Of a stretch of 64,000 nucleotides of DNA, positions 46,315-55,042 are shown piece after piece (position 1 is the stretch's first letter; the number at the start of each line of letters is the position of its first letter). The position numbers and the translations under genes were made by a program. The notes under the pieces were generated by a model that saw only the letters and a list, made by a program, of their open reading frames with translations, ran no database searches and had not been told where the DNA came from. The stretch is from an uncultured Saprospiraceae bacterium (lineage in GTDB: Bacteria > Bacteroidota > Bacteroidia > Chitinophagales > Saprospiraceae), in NCBI GenBank assembly GCA_938015435.1, contig CALLPN010000021.1:32645-96644 (forward strand), written 5' to 3'.

Positions 46315-47271
46315 ATGAAAAGACGCCAAGCTATAAAGTCTACTGCTTACGGATCTGCTTATGCATTGTTTTTTGCACAACTTGTAGCTTGCAAATCAAA
46401 CAGAGAAAGTGTTGAGTCAATAGTTAAGGAAGAGATTTTGAAAAGGAAAGTGATGCTTCCAGAAAATACTCCTTATACAATGGATTTTCTACAAGGAAAT
46501 GTTGGTTTTTTCACTGAACGAGGGGGTACCATTGGTTGGATGATAGAGGATGGACATACTGCGATAGTGGACACTCAATTTCCAGATCAGTCACATCACC
46601 TTTTGGATCAGCTAAATTCTATGCAAGATGGACACATAGATCTATTGATTAATACACATCATCATGGTGACCATACAGCAGGAAATATAGTATACAAAAA
46701 CCTTACGGATAGGATAGTGGCACATGAAAATAGTAAGACTAATCAGTTGGCAAATGCTAAGAAGAATGGAAATGAGGATAAGCAATTGTACCCTAATGAA
46801 TTATTTAAAGATATTTGGACTACGAAAGTTGGAAGTGAAACGATTACGTTGGATTATTTTGGTGCGGCGCATACAGACGGAGACGCAATTACGCATTTCG
46901 AAAATGCCAATGTAGTGCATATGGGCGATTTGATTTTTAATAGAAGATTTCCGTATATAGATATGTCAGCAGGAGCAAGTATTTCTAATTGGATCAACGT
47001 ATTAGATAAAGTATTGAACAAATTTGATGTAAAAACAAAGTTCATTTTTGGGCACTCTGATAATGGGTTTGATGTAACGGGTGGAAAAGAAGATATTAAG
47101 GCTTTTCAGAATTACCTATCAAGATTATTAATTTTTGGTGAACAGTCAATTAAATCAGGAATAACATTGGATGAATTGAGAATGAGTACAACAGAAATAC
47201 CTGGAGCGCCGGAATGGAAAGGAAAGGGAATTGAAAGGAGTTTGGAAGCAGTTTATACTGAACTAGGATAG
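46315..47271 (+). CDS. MBL-fold metallo-hydrolase, predicted lipoprotein
   Basis: A 318-residue metallo-beta-lactamase-fold protein. Seen: a twin-Arg-like start MKRRQAIKSTAYG, hydrophobic segment and lipobox LVAC with Cys26, so it is likely exported and lipid-anchored. The zinc motif is NTHHHGDH (113-120: His115, His117, Asp119, His120), followed by AAHTDGDAITHF, VHMGDLIFNRRFPYID and FIFGHSDNG. Zinc-ligand set looks complete. Substrate unknown; similar Bacteroidota proteins are annotated as MBL hydrolases without tested activity. Its place between ManC and a GT is odd and may be accidental. Confidence 0.83.
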   Translation: MKRRQAIKSTAYGSAYALFFAQLVACKSNRESVESIVKEEILKRKVMLPENTPYTMDFLQGNVGFFTERGGTIGWMIEDGHTAIVDTQFPDQSHHLLDQLNSMQDGHIDLLINTHHHGDHTAGNIVYKNLTDRIVAHENSKTNQLANAKKNGNEDKQLYPNELFKDIWTTKVGSETITLDYFGAAHTDGDAITHFENANVVHMGDLIFNRRFPYIDMSAGASISNWINVLDKVLNKFDVKTKFIFGHSDNGFDVTGGKEDIKAFQNYLSRLLIFGEQSIKSGITLDELRMSTTEIPGAPEWKGKGIERSLEAVYTELG

Positions 47272-47286
47272 ATACTTATTGATATT

Positions 47287-48444
47287 GTGGAGAATAAAAT
47301 GAATCAAGAAAATACGGCTTTAAGCAAATATAAAACGATAGCGCTCGTAGCTAATTCAACGTGGAATATTCACAATTTTAGACTTAATCTATTAGATAAA
47401 TTTGTGGCCGAAGGTCACGATGTAATCGTTATCGCACCTGTTGATCAATATATTGAGTACAAAGAAAATTACCCCAAAGTCAAGCATATAGCGTTAAGGG
47501 CTTTAGATCGTGATAGTACTAATCCGATTAAAGATTTGATTTTAATAGCGGAGCTTACTAGAAAGTATAAGAGATTAAAGCCAGATCTTATTATTCATTT
47601 TACTAATAAGCCTAATGTATTTGGAGCCATAGCTGCTAGAAGAGCTAAGATAGATTCGATAGCTATTGTTACTGGATTGGGGTACGCTTTTATTCATAAT
47701 GGATTTATCAAACAGATCACTACTGCATTGTATAAGTACACGAGCAAGTATCACAAGAAATTTATTTTCGAAAATATAGAGGACAGAGAGTTATTTGAAA
47801 ATGAAAATATAATTACTAAAGGCCAAGGAGTTTCGGTCAAGGGTTGTGGAGTAAATACAACTTACTTCCATCCTTATCCGAATGAAAAAATAAATCAAGA
47901 GACTATTTTTACTTTTGTAGGTCGTTTGCTTTATGATAAGGGAGTCAAAGAATTTGTAGAAGCTGCTAAACTTATAAAGCTTAGAAATCCTAGTACTAAA
48001 TTTTGGTTAGTCGGTGAATTAGATCCTGATAATCCTGCAACCGTTGAGAAAGACGAATTGATAGAATGGGTGGATTCTGACATAGTGTACTATCATGGAT
48101 TTCAACGAGACGTAAGACCTTTCATTTCAAAATCTGATTGTGTAGTACTTCCGTCGTATAGAGAAGCGATACCAAGAACGATTACAGAAGCTATGGCCAT
48201 GGCTAAACCCGTAATTACCACAGACACAGCAGGATGTAGGGAAGCTGTAGATGTAGGTGTTAATGGCTATCTAGCTAAAGTTCGTGATGCTAAGGATCTC
48301 GCATCTTCAATGGAAAAAATAATATCGCTCTCATACGAAGAGCGCAAATCTATGGGCCAAGCCGGCCGCGATATCGTTATGAATCAATTTGACGATCGCC
48401 TGATCGCTAATCATATCTACGATATCATTTCCAAAATTCAATAA
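47287..48444 (+). CDS. Glycosyltransferase family 4, PglA/WbpT-like
   Basis: A 385-residue GT-B transferase. Seen: IALVANSTWNIHNFRLNLLDKF near residue 17 (the N-S-x-W-N-x-x-N-F-R motif of PglA-like enzymes), HFTNKPNVFGAIAAR, TGLGYAF, FTFVGRLLYDKGVKEFVEAA (donor-domain start) and PSYREAIPRTITEAMAMAKPVI with the ExxxxxxxE variant. PglA adds GalNAc to undecaprenyl-PP-bacillosamine, which suits the initiation module just upstream. Start is GTG 47287 or ATG 47299. It is the last gene of the polysaccharide locus; 455 bp of non-coding DNA follow. Confidence 0.86.
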   Translation: MENKMNQENTALSKYKTIALVANSTWNIHNFRLNLLDKFVAEGHDVIVIAPVDQYIEYKENYPKVKHIALRALDRDSTNPIKDLILIAELTRKYKRLKPDLIIHFTNKPNVFGAIAARRAKIDSIAIVTGLGYAFIHNGFIKQITTALYKYTSKYHKKFIFENIEDRELFENENIITKGQGVSVKGCGVNTTYFHPYPNEKINQETIFTFVGRLLYDKGVKEFVEAAKLIKLRNPSTKFWLVGELDPDNPATVEKDELIEWVDSDIVYYHGFQRDVRPFISKSDCVVLPSYREAIPRTITEAMAMAKPVITTDTAGCREAVDVGVNGYLAKVRDAKDLASSMEKIISLSYEERKSMGQAGRDIVMNQFDDRLIANHIYDIISKIQ

Positions 48445-48899
48445 TTTTTTAAAAAAAAGCGCAGCCGTCAAATAAGAGTCACCGATAGGATCCGATACAG
48501 CCTTCGGTAAAGTTACTTATAGACGTAACCGCTAATAATCTATTTCTGATAGATTACATTCTTATTAATCTACTAATTTAAAATTATTCACTTTTTGTAA
48601 TAGAGTACGACTGCAACAATTGTAAAAAATGGGATCTAAATAAAGGTTTAAGTAACGTTTGTAGTCTAAGAAATTGATGGTTTTCTCAAATTGGAGAGTC
48701 AAAACAGTTTAAAATAGGAGCTTTGTGCATTTAAAATGATGAGATAAGGTGAGTTTGCGACATTTTACTTACCCAATTCTACCGATCACTCATTTTTATA
48801 CGTAAAAACGGAAGATATTAGTTAGCTTTGGAAAATATAACTGGAATTATTTGAAATAGGCAATAAGTTGACATCATCATAAAAGAAAAATATATAATT
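48445..48899 (+). other. Intergenic region closing the polysaccharide locus
   Basis: No gene is visible in this 455-bp AT-rich spacer. It holds a TTTTTTAAAAAAAA tract right after the glycosyltransferase stop, a perfect 8-bp inverted repeat (TAATCTAT, 5-nt loop, ATAGATTA; 48536-48556) without a T-run, and a candidate promoter box near 48823. No convincing intrinsic terminator for the 48-kb locus could be found, so read-through is possible. Confidence 0.6.
48823..48830 (+). promoter_or_regulatory. Candidate Bacteroidota -7 box (TAGCTTTG)
   Basis: TAGCTTTG matches the Bacteroidota -7 consensus TANNTTTG exactly and lies 70 bp before the ATG of the secreted dockerin-like protein. No clear TTG -33 element is found at the expected distance, so this is tentative. 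It would give the secreted pair its own transcription unit, separate from the polysaccharide locus. Confidence 0.3.
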
Positions 48900-50513
48900 A
48901 TGAAGAAACTACTAACATTAATTCTATTCTCTGGAATGGCTTTGGGAGCGTCTGCTCAGTTGGTCAATCAAGGGGGTACGATCACAGTACAGGCAGGAGC
49001 TACGCTAGTAGTGGAGTCTGATATCACGAACAGTGGTACAGGTACTATTACGAACAATGGTATTATTGAAGTTAAAGGAGATATATCTAGTGCTTCATCT
49101 GCTACATTTGCTTCTGATGCGGCATCTAAATTGAAATTTTCGGGTACTACGCCTAGCATGGTTAACTTCATGGCAGGAACAATGTTAGCTGATGTAGAGA
49201 TGGCAAAGACAGCAGAAGATGTAACATTATTATCAGATCTTGATATTAATGGAGATCTTACGTTTACTGAAAACGATAATCAAATCATACTTGGCGGGAA
49301 CAACGTAGTCCTTAGCTCTACTTCAGCTGCTGATAATTCAACAGTAACTAATTCATTTATCGTTACTGATGGTGCAGGTGTAGTTACAAAAGAAGGTTTA
49401 GCTGCAGAATTTGAATTCCCAGTGGGAGCGGCCATAGATTCTCAAAACGATATCACGCTTACCGATAATGGTACAGCAGATAATATAAGCGTGAGAGTAT
49501 TGGCAGATGCTTATGATACTCCAGCTACAGCGGCAGGTGTAATGACAGATGATGTAGTAAGTGCTACATGGGAAATCACAGAAGCAACAGTTGGTGGATC
49601 TAACATCACAGCAGAACCTTCATGGGTAGCGGCTGATGAGACTGCGACTTTTGACAATACAGAATCTTCAATCTACCAATTAGACGGTACTAATTATACA
49701 GCGCTTGCGGCAACTAGTGCCGCTATAACTGTTAGTGGAATAAGCTCAGTTTCTAATGCAGGTCTAGTTCTAGATGGAACGGATTATGTGATCGTTGGAG
49801 ATGGCGGTTTATCTGCAGCATTCTTAGCGATTAAGTTTTTCTTAGAAGGTCCGTATTCGACGGCTAATAGTATGATGAATGATGCTTACCGAGCTGGTGG
49901 ACACTTACCAGTAGCAGAACCATATACAGCCATGAGTACATTTACTCATGTGGGTGATGGTGGATCTGAAGCTGTGGCTGCTCAAGCAGATTTTGATTTT
50001 GTAGCAGATGGTGATGATATAGTAGATTGGGTATTTGTCGAAATTAGAGATAATGCTAATACGACGATCTCAACAAGATCCGCATTATTACAACGAGACG
50101 GAGACATTGTTGATTTAGATGGTGGAAACTTAAAGTTCTCTGCAGTACCTAATGGTAATTACGATGTTGTTGTAAGACATAGAAATCACTTAGGTAATAA
50201 ATCGGCGACCAATGTATCTGTTACTAAAGGAGGGGTGACAACTTATGATTTTACTACATCGGCTGCACAATCAGAAGGAGTTGATGCTCCAGAATTAGAA
50301 GTTGGTGTCTTTGGCTCATATAGTTCTGACGCTAATGCTGATGGTCAAGTTAATGCGGTAGATAACACATTACATTGGAGACCCCAAAACGGTGAAGCGT
50401 TTGATTACTTTATAAGTACAGGTGATTTTAATATGGATACTGAGGTGAATGCTGTAGACATCACAATCTACTGGGAACCTAACAATTCATTCATTTCTAA
50501 AATTAATGATTAA
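48900..50513 (+). CDS. Secreted protein with dockerin-like C-terminal repeats
   Basis: A 537-residue exported protein: signal peptide of about 19 residues ending ASAQ, an N-terminal beta-rich, Asn/Thr/Gly-rich region with repeats such as ITNSGTGTITNNGIIEVKGD, a middle AFLAIKFFLEGPYSTANSMM segment (about residue 305) typical of large Saprospiria-like surface proteins, and a C-terminal pair of calcium-loop motifs, SSDANADGQVNAVDNTLHWRP and STGDFNMDTEVNAVDITIYW. The DxNxDxxVNAVD loops are dockerin type I-like. Very low in Lys/Arg and acidic, as expected for a surface protein. Function is unknown; it may assemble with the next gene product. Confidence 0.8.
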   Translation: MKKLLTLILFSGMALGASAQLVNQGGTITVQAGATLVVESDITNSGTGTITNNGIIEVKGDISSASSATFASDAASKLKFSGTTPSMVNFMAGTMLADVEMAKTAEDVTLLSDLDINGDLTFTENDNQIILGGNNVVLSSTSAADNSTVTNSFIVTDGAGVVTKEGLAAEFEFPVGAAIDSQNDITLTDNGTADNISVRVLADAYDTPATAAGVMTDDVVSATWEITEATVGGSNITAEPSWVAADETATFDNTESSIYQLDGTNYTALAATSAAITVSGISSVSNAGLVLDGTDYVIVGDGGLSAAFLAIKFFLEGPYSTANSMMNDAYRAGGHLPVAEPYTAMSTFTHVGDGGSEAVAAQADFDFVADGDDIVDWVFVEIRDNANTTISTRSALLQRDGDIVDLDGGNLKFSAVPNGNYDVVVRHRNHLGNKSATNVSVTKGGVTTYDFTTSAAQSEGVDAPELEVGVFGSYSSDANADGQVNAVDNTLHWRPQNGEAFDYFISTGDFNMDTEVNAVDITIYWEPNNSFISKIND

Positions 50514-50514
50514 G

Positions 50515-51594
50515 ATGAAAAATTTAATTTTAACAATAGCATTTATATTTCTTACAGGAGTGTTGATTGGACAAACTACATATTGTGTTTCATTTGAAAA
50601 TGCTAGTCTTACCCCAGACGGAACAAAACTAGAACTTGAAATATATGCATCTGGAAGCGCTAACTTTCTTTTAGGAAATAGTAATTTCCAGTTTTCTTTT
50701 GATGAATTAGCGTTGGCTGATCCAGAATTTGTCAGTTCGCCACAAGCAATACCATTTTATCAGGTACCAACAGTTTCTAATCCTGCTGTAGGAGTCGCTT
50801 CATTAAATATAATTCAAGCATTTGATGGATTAGGTACCGTTGTTACTACAGCTCCAGTACTAATGGGTAGAGTGTCATTTGATGTAATTGATCCAAGTCT
50901 TCTTGCAAATTTCAATTGGAATTATAGTGGATCTACAACTCAAACTGTTGTATTTGATGACAACACTCCAATTTTCGTTACTACGAATAACGATGCCTGT
51001 CTTATGCCTCTAGAAAACGTTGCTCTTCCGATTCGATTAAAATCATTCACAGCAGTACCATACCAAAATATAGATGCGAATCTTGATTGGATTACAGCTA
51101 CAGAAGTAAATGCTAGTCATTTTGAGATAGAGCGTTCTGATGATGGAATCGACTTTACTAATATAGGTAGAGTAGAAGCTGTAGGAAGTAGCACAACTGA
51201 CCAATCATATGAATTCTCTGATAGAGAAGTCAACATGGAAAGAAATGATGTTGTACACTATTACAGAATCAAAATGGTAGATCTTGATGGTGAATACAAA
51301 TACTCAGGAGTTAGAGTAGTGAATTTCACTAGATCGGATATCGACTTTGCGATCAATGCATACCCTAATCCTACGGTCAACTATGTACAGCTGAACCTAA
51401 CAGGAGTAGATAATACTAGCACTGAAAGACCAACTCTTAGTATCTACAGTAATACTGGAGAATTAATAAGATCAGAAGAGTTAAATTCTGATTTAGGAAG
51501 AGTAGATATGACAGATTTTCCAAGTAGCCTTTATCACTTTATCATAGACTACAAAGGACAGAGATATACAGAGAAGATTGCACTTATAAAGTAG
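50515..51594 (+). CDS. T9SS-secreted protein with cohesin-like N-terminal domain
   Basis: About 359 residues with an N-terminal signal (KNLILTIAFIFLTGVLIGQ), a beta-sandwich of about 140 residues, the common Bacteroidota module LPIRLKSFTA (about 175), which leads into FEIERSDDGIDFTNIGRVEA, and a type IX sorting domain from AYPNPTVNYVQLNL to the C-terminal IALIK. The first domain (SNFQFSFDELAL, then ASLNIIQAFDGLG, MGRVSFDVID) has the layout of a cohesin-type sandwich. The preceding protein ends in dockerin-like loops, so a pairing is plausible. ATG at 50515 is preferred; an in-frame ATG at 50506 overlaps the upstream stop. Confidence 0.83.
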   Translation: MKNLILTIAFIFLTGVLIGQTTYCVSFENASLTPDGTKLELEIYASGSANFLLGNSNFQFSFDELALADPEFVSSPQAIPFYQVPTVSNPAVGVASLNIIQAFDGLGTVVTTAPVLMGRVSFDVIDPSLLANFNWNYSGSTTQTVVFDDNTPIFVTTNNDACLMPLENVALPIRLKSFTAVPYQNIDANLDWITATEVNASHFEIERSDDGIDFTNIGRVEAVGSSTTDQSYEFSDREVNMERNDVVHYYRIKMVDLDGEYKYSGVRVVNFTRSDIDFAINAYPNPTVNYVQLNLTGVDNTSTERPTLSIYSNTGELIRSEELNSDLGRVDMTDFPSSLYHFIIDYKGQRYTEKIALIK

Positions 51595-52014
51595 CGTGGC
51601 TTTTTCATAGCAAAAAGCGCGGACAGTGTATTGCGAAAACGTTTTCTTAAAAACGCCTGCAATATGCAGAAATTGTAATCATTACATTTAGACATAAAAA
51701 ATCTAAAACGTTATAAAAGATAGCCAAAATAAGGGTTAAGACCTCGTTTTTGTTAATCAATTTGCAAGGGATTCCCAGAGGTGGGAATCTCTTTTTTTTG
51801 TGCATGTTTTTAGAAAAATGATTGATCCCAGAGCAGCTTCTACAGAAAACGGCTACTGCCGTAAAGGCATTAATTTTTCCTAAAAATTAACTTTCTTTGT
51901 AGGCTGTTGTTGTGTAAGTCTAGCTTTCTTTGAACGGAAGCTTAATGAAATTTTTTACTAAAATAAGAGTAACAAGCCAATAGCAATTAATATACTCTAA
52001 AGACATCTATTAAC
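51595..52014 (+). other. Intergenic region before uvrB with hairpins
   Basis: A 420-bp non-coding spacer. It contains a GCTTTTT/AAAAAGC hairpin right after the stop of the T9SS gene, the strong terminator at 51766-51799, two small perfect hairpins (ACGGC-TACT-GCCGT at 51849-51862; TTAATTTTT-CCT-AAAAATTAA at 51870-51890) and the word CTTTCTTTG twice, at 51891 and 51924. The last could be degenerate -7 elements (TTTCTTTG against TANNTTTG). No SOS box could be recognised. No gene seen. Confidence 0.6.
51766..51799 (+). terminator. Intrinsic terminator after the secreted-protein pair
   Basis: A 12-bp stem (one G-U pair) with arms 51766-51777 and 51782-51793, loop GAGG, core GATTCCCA/TGGGAATC, followed by eight T residues (51792-51799). 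It is a textbook rho-independent terminator about 170 bp past the T9SS gene stop. Confidence 0.88.
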
Positions 52015-54033
52015 ATGACATTCAAACTCACTTCCAAATTTGAACCAACTGGTGATCAGCCAAACGCAATCAAACAATTAGTCGAAGGAGTAGAAAAGAA
52101 TGAAGAGTTTCAAGTACTCTTAGGTGTGACTGGATCAGGTAAAACTTTTACTATGGCCAATGTCATAGAACAAGTACAAAGACCCACTCTGATCCTGACA
52201 CATAACAAAACTCTTACAGCCCAGCTTTATGCGGAATTTATGGAGTTTTTCCCTGATAATGCAGTTGAGTTCTTTGTTTCGTATTACGACTATTACCAGC
52301 CAGAGGCCTATATGCATAGCTCAGATACGTATATCGAGAAAGATCTCTCGATTAATGAAGAGATAGATAAGCTAAGATTAAGAGCTACTTCATCATTACT
52401 ATCAGGAAGGCGAGATGTGATCATAGTGTCTTCAGTTTCCTGTATATATGGTATGGGTAATCCGGAGGACTTTAAGAATAGTGTAATCAGAGTCAAAAAA
52501 GGGGAAGTCATTACTAGGAACGCTTTTCTTTATAAGCTTGTAGACAGCCTTTATTCTCGAACGGAGACAGATTTTAAGAGGGCAACTTTCAGAGTAAAGG
52601 GGGATACGGTAGATATCAATCTGCCATACGCAGATTACGGGTATAGAATAATATTCTTTGGTGATGAGATAGAGAAGATTGAGAGATTTGAGATTGAGAC
52701 AGGAAAGCGAATTCATGATTTAGATCATTGTGCCATTTTTCCAGCTAATCTATATATAGCACCAAAAGATAGATTAAAGTATATAATTAAAGAAATTGAA
52801 GATGAGCTTTATGATCATGAAAAATTCTTTGAGGCAGAAGGTAGATTTATTGAAGCGAAGCGTGTCCGAGAGAGAGTAACTTTTGATCTTGAGATGATGA
52901 GAGAGTTGGGATATTGTAGCGGAATAGAAAATTATTCAAGATTTTTTGATGGAAGAAAACCAGGAACAAGACCATTCTGTTTGTTAGATTATTTTCCTGA
53001 TGATTACCTTTTGATAGTCGATGAGAGCCACGTTACTTTACCGCAAGTTAGAGGTATGTGGGGTGGTGATAGAGCGCGTAAGCTCAATCTCGTAAATTTT
53101 GGTTTCCGTCTACCTTCAGCAATAGATAATCGACCTTTATCTTTCGACGAATTCGAATCGGTAACTAACCAAACTGTATACGTATCGGCGACGCCAGGTA
53201 ATTATGAACTCGAGCAAACTGAAGGGGTAGTAGTGGAGCAAATTGTAAGACCTACAGGATTGTTAGATCCTCCCATTGAAGTGAGACCGAGTATTAATCA
53301 AATAGATGATTTATTAGAAGAGATCCATGGAAGAATTGAGATCGATGAAAGGATTTTGATCACTACTCTAACCAAAAGAATGGCTGAGGAATTGACTAAG
53401 TATCTTGAGAAGCTCAATGTCAAAGTGCAATATATTCACTCCGAAGTGGATACATTAGATAGGGTAGAGATAATTAAAAATTTGAGACTGGGTACATTTG
53501 ATGTACTAGTAGGAGTCAATCTATTAAGGGAAGGATTAGATATGCCGGAAGTATCTTTGGTAGCGATTTTAGATGCAGACAAAGAAGGCTTTCTTCGAAA
53601 CAATAGATCGCTCACTCAAACCTCCGGTAGAGCAGCGCGTAATTCAAATGGTTTGGTAATATTCTACGCAGATAAGATCACAGATAGTATGCAAATTACT
53701 ATCGATGAGACTAACAGACGGAGAGCTACTCAGATGGCTTATAATGAGAAATGGGGAATTACTCCTACCACTGTGATGAAGAGTAAAGAAGATATCATGA
53801 ATCAAAGATCTGTTCTTGATATTCGTGTTGCACAACCTAAAGCCTATATAGAACCAGATGAAATAAGTGTCGCGGCGGATCCTATTATAGCTTATATGTC
53901 TAAGGATAAGATAGAAGACATGATCAAGCAAACAGAGTTTAAAATGAAAAAAGCTGCAAAAGATCTAGACTTTATAAGTGCAGCACAATACAGAGATGAA
54001 CTCTTCGCTTTGAAAAAGAAAATGAAAGCGTGA
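52015..54033 (+). CDS. uvrB: Excinuclease ABC subunit B
   Basis: The damage-verifying helicase-like subunit of nucleotide-excision repair, 672 residues, full length. Seen: GVTGSGKT Walker A (37-44), the damage-binding beta-hairpin YYDYYQPEAY (near 92), SSVSCIYG, DYFPDDYLLIVDESHVT (Walker B DESH), PSAIDNRPL, VGVNLLREGLDMPEVSLVAILDADKEGFLR, QTSGRAARN and a C-terminal UVR domain (about 631-670). Start ATG 52015 gives the canonical MTFKLTSKFEPTGDQPNAI start. Its last codons are copied in the tandem repeats that follow. Confidence 0.98.
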   Translation: MTFKLTSKFEPTGDQPNAIKQLVEGVEKNEEFQVLLGVTGSGKTFTMANVIEQVQRPTLILTHNKTLTAQLYAEFMEFFPDNAVEFFVSYYDYYQPEAYMHSSDTYIEKDLSINEEIDKLRLRATSSLLSGRRDVIIVSSVSCIYGMGNPEDFKNSVIRVKKGEVITRNAFLYKLVDSLYSRTETDFKRATFRVKGDTVDINLPYADYGYRIIFFGDEIEKIERFEIETGKRIHDLDHCAIFPANLYIAPKDRLKYIIKEIEDELYDHEKFFEAEGRFIEAKRVRERVTFDLEMMRELGYCSGIENYSRFFDGRKPGTRPFCLLDYFPDDYLLIVDESHVTLPQVRGMWGGDRARKLNLVNFGFRLPSAIDNRPLSFDEFESVTNQTVYVSATPGNYELEQTEGVVVEQIVRPTGLLDPPIEVRPSINQIDDLLEEIHGRIEIDERILITTLTKRMAEELTKYLEKLNVKVQYIHSEVDTLDRVEIIKNLRLGTFDVLVGVNLLREGLDMPEVSLVAILDADKEGFLRNNRSLTQTSGRAARNSNGLVIFYADKITDSMQITIDETNRRRATQMAYNEKWGITPTTVMKSKEDIMNQRSVLDIRVAQPKAYIEPDEISVAADPIIAYMSKDKIEDMIKQTEFKMKKAAKDLDFISAAQYRDELFALKKKMKA

Positions 54034-54230
54034 TAGATAGCTTAAGTCAGAATGAAGCCTTCTTCTTTCAATTTCAACAATAAAAGCAGATAGAGCTATA
54101 AGAATAAAAAAAATGAAAGCGTGATAGATAGCCTGGGTTAGAATGAAACAAATTACTTTGAAATTCAACGATAAAAGCAGATTGGACTTTGAAGAAAAAG
54201 AAAATGAAAGCGTGATAAGATTAATTGAAT
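54009..54230 (+). repeat. 91-bp tandem repeat derived from the uvrB 3' end
   Basis: The sequence spanning the last uvrB codons and stop recurs downstream at exactly 91-bp intervals. The core AAAATGAAAGCGTGATA starts at 54019, 54110 and 54201, and the second landmark CAAC[AG]ATAAAAGCAGAT also recurs 91 bp apart, near 54076 and 54167. The copies have diverged between the landmarks and the third is incomplete. It looks like an old tandem duplication of the gene end; no open reading frame is maintained. Confidence 0.85.
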
Positions 54231-54277
54231 TAAATGCCTTTTAGGTACTGTTATAAACAGTTATATATCATAAAACT

Positions 54278-55042
54278 ATGCCCAAACTCAATTTCAAAAC
54301 CTTCGGAACTGGAGATCCGCTCATAATACTACATGGCCTTTTCGGTATGTTGGACAATTGGCAAACTATTGCTAAGAAGCTGGCAGATGATTACATGGTC
54401 TATGTAGTAGATCTCAGAGATCATGGAAAATCGGAACATACGGATGATTTTAACTATCCATTATTAGCTCAAGATATTGCAGAATTCCTTGAATCAGAAT
54501 GGATTCATGAAGCTTATATCTTAGGACATTCTATGGGCGGTAAAACTGCATTACAGCTTGTGAAAGACTATCCAGAACTCGTGGAAAAACTGATCGTTGT
54601 AGATATTGGCATTAAATCATATGAAGGTGGTCATGAAATGATCTTGGAAGCTCTTAATACTGTACCGATAGAAGAAGTCGAAAGTAGAAAAGATGTAGAA
54701 AAACACTTATCTCAATATATATCAGAGCCAGGAATAAGGCTTTTCTTAATGAAAAACTTGACACGTAATAAAGAAGGTGGCTATCGTTGGAAAATGAATC
54801 TGAAACTTTTGATTAAGCATTATCAAGAGATACTTGCAGGTATTATCTTTGAGGACGTTGTAGATACACCGACATTGTTTATTAGAGGTGGTCAATCAAA
54901 ATACATTCTAGATGAGGATTTTGATGATTTATCTTCTCATTTTGAAAGTATAGAGCTGGCAACCGTTTTAAATGCGGGACATTGGGTACATGCGGAGCAA
55001 CCAAATGAACTATTAGCAGCGATTAGATCGTTTTTAAAGTGA
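54278..55042 (+). CDS. Alpha/beta hydrolase (YbfF-like esterase)
   Basis: A 254-residue alpha/beta-fold hydrolase. Seen: LHGLFGMLDNW (18-28, oxyanion region), VVDLRDHGKSEH (43-54), nucleophile elbow GHSMGGKTA with Ser85, and NAGHWVHAEQP near residue 236 carrying the catalytic His; the acid is probably the Asp in the D-T-P-T-L-F strand or close by. The N-terminus and DLRDHG motif are those of YbfF/abhydrolase esterases acting on short acyl or thioester substrates. No signal peptide, so cytoplasmic. No functional link to neighbours is evident. Confidence 0.85.
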   Translation: MPKLNFKTFGTGDPLIILHGLFGMLDNWQTIAKKLADDYMVYVVDLRDHGKSEHTDDFNYPLLAQDIAEFLESEWIHEAYILGHSMGGKTALQLVKDYPELVEKLIVVDIGIKSYEGGHEMILEALNTVPIEEVESRKDVEKHLSQYISEPGIRLFLMKNLTRNKEGGYRWKMNLKLLIKHYQEILAGIIFEDVVDTPTLFIRGGQSKYILDEDFDDLSSHFESIELATVLNAGHWVHAEQPNELLAAIRSFLK

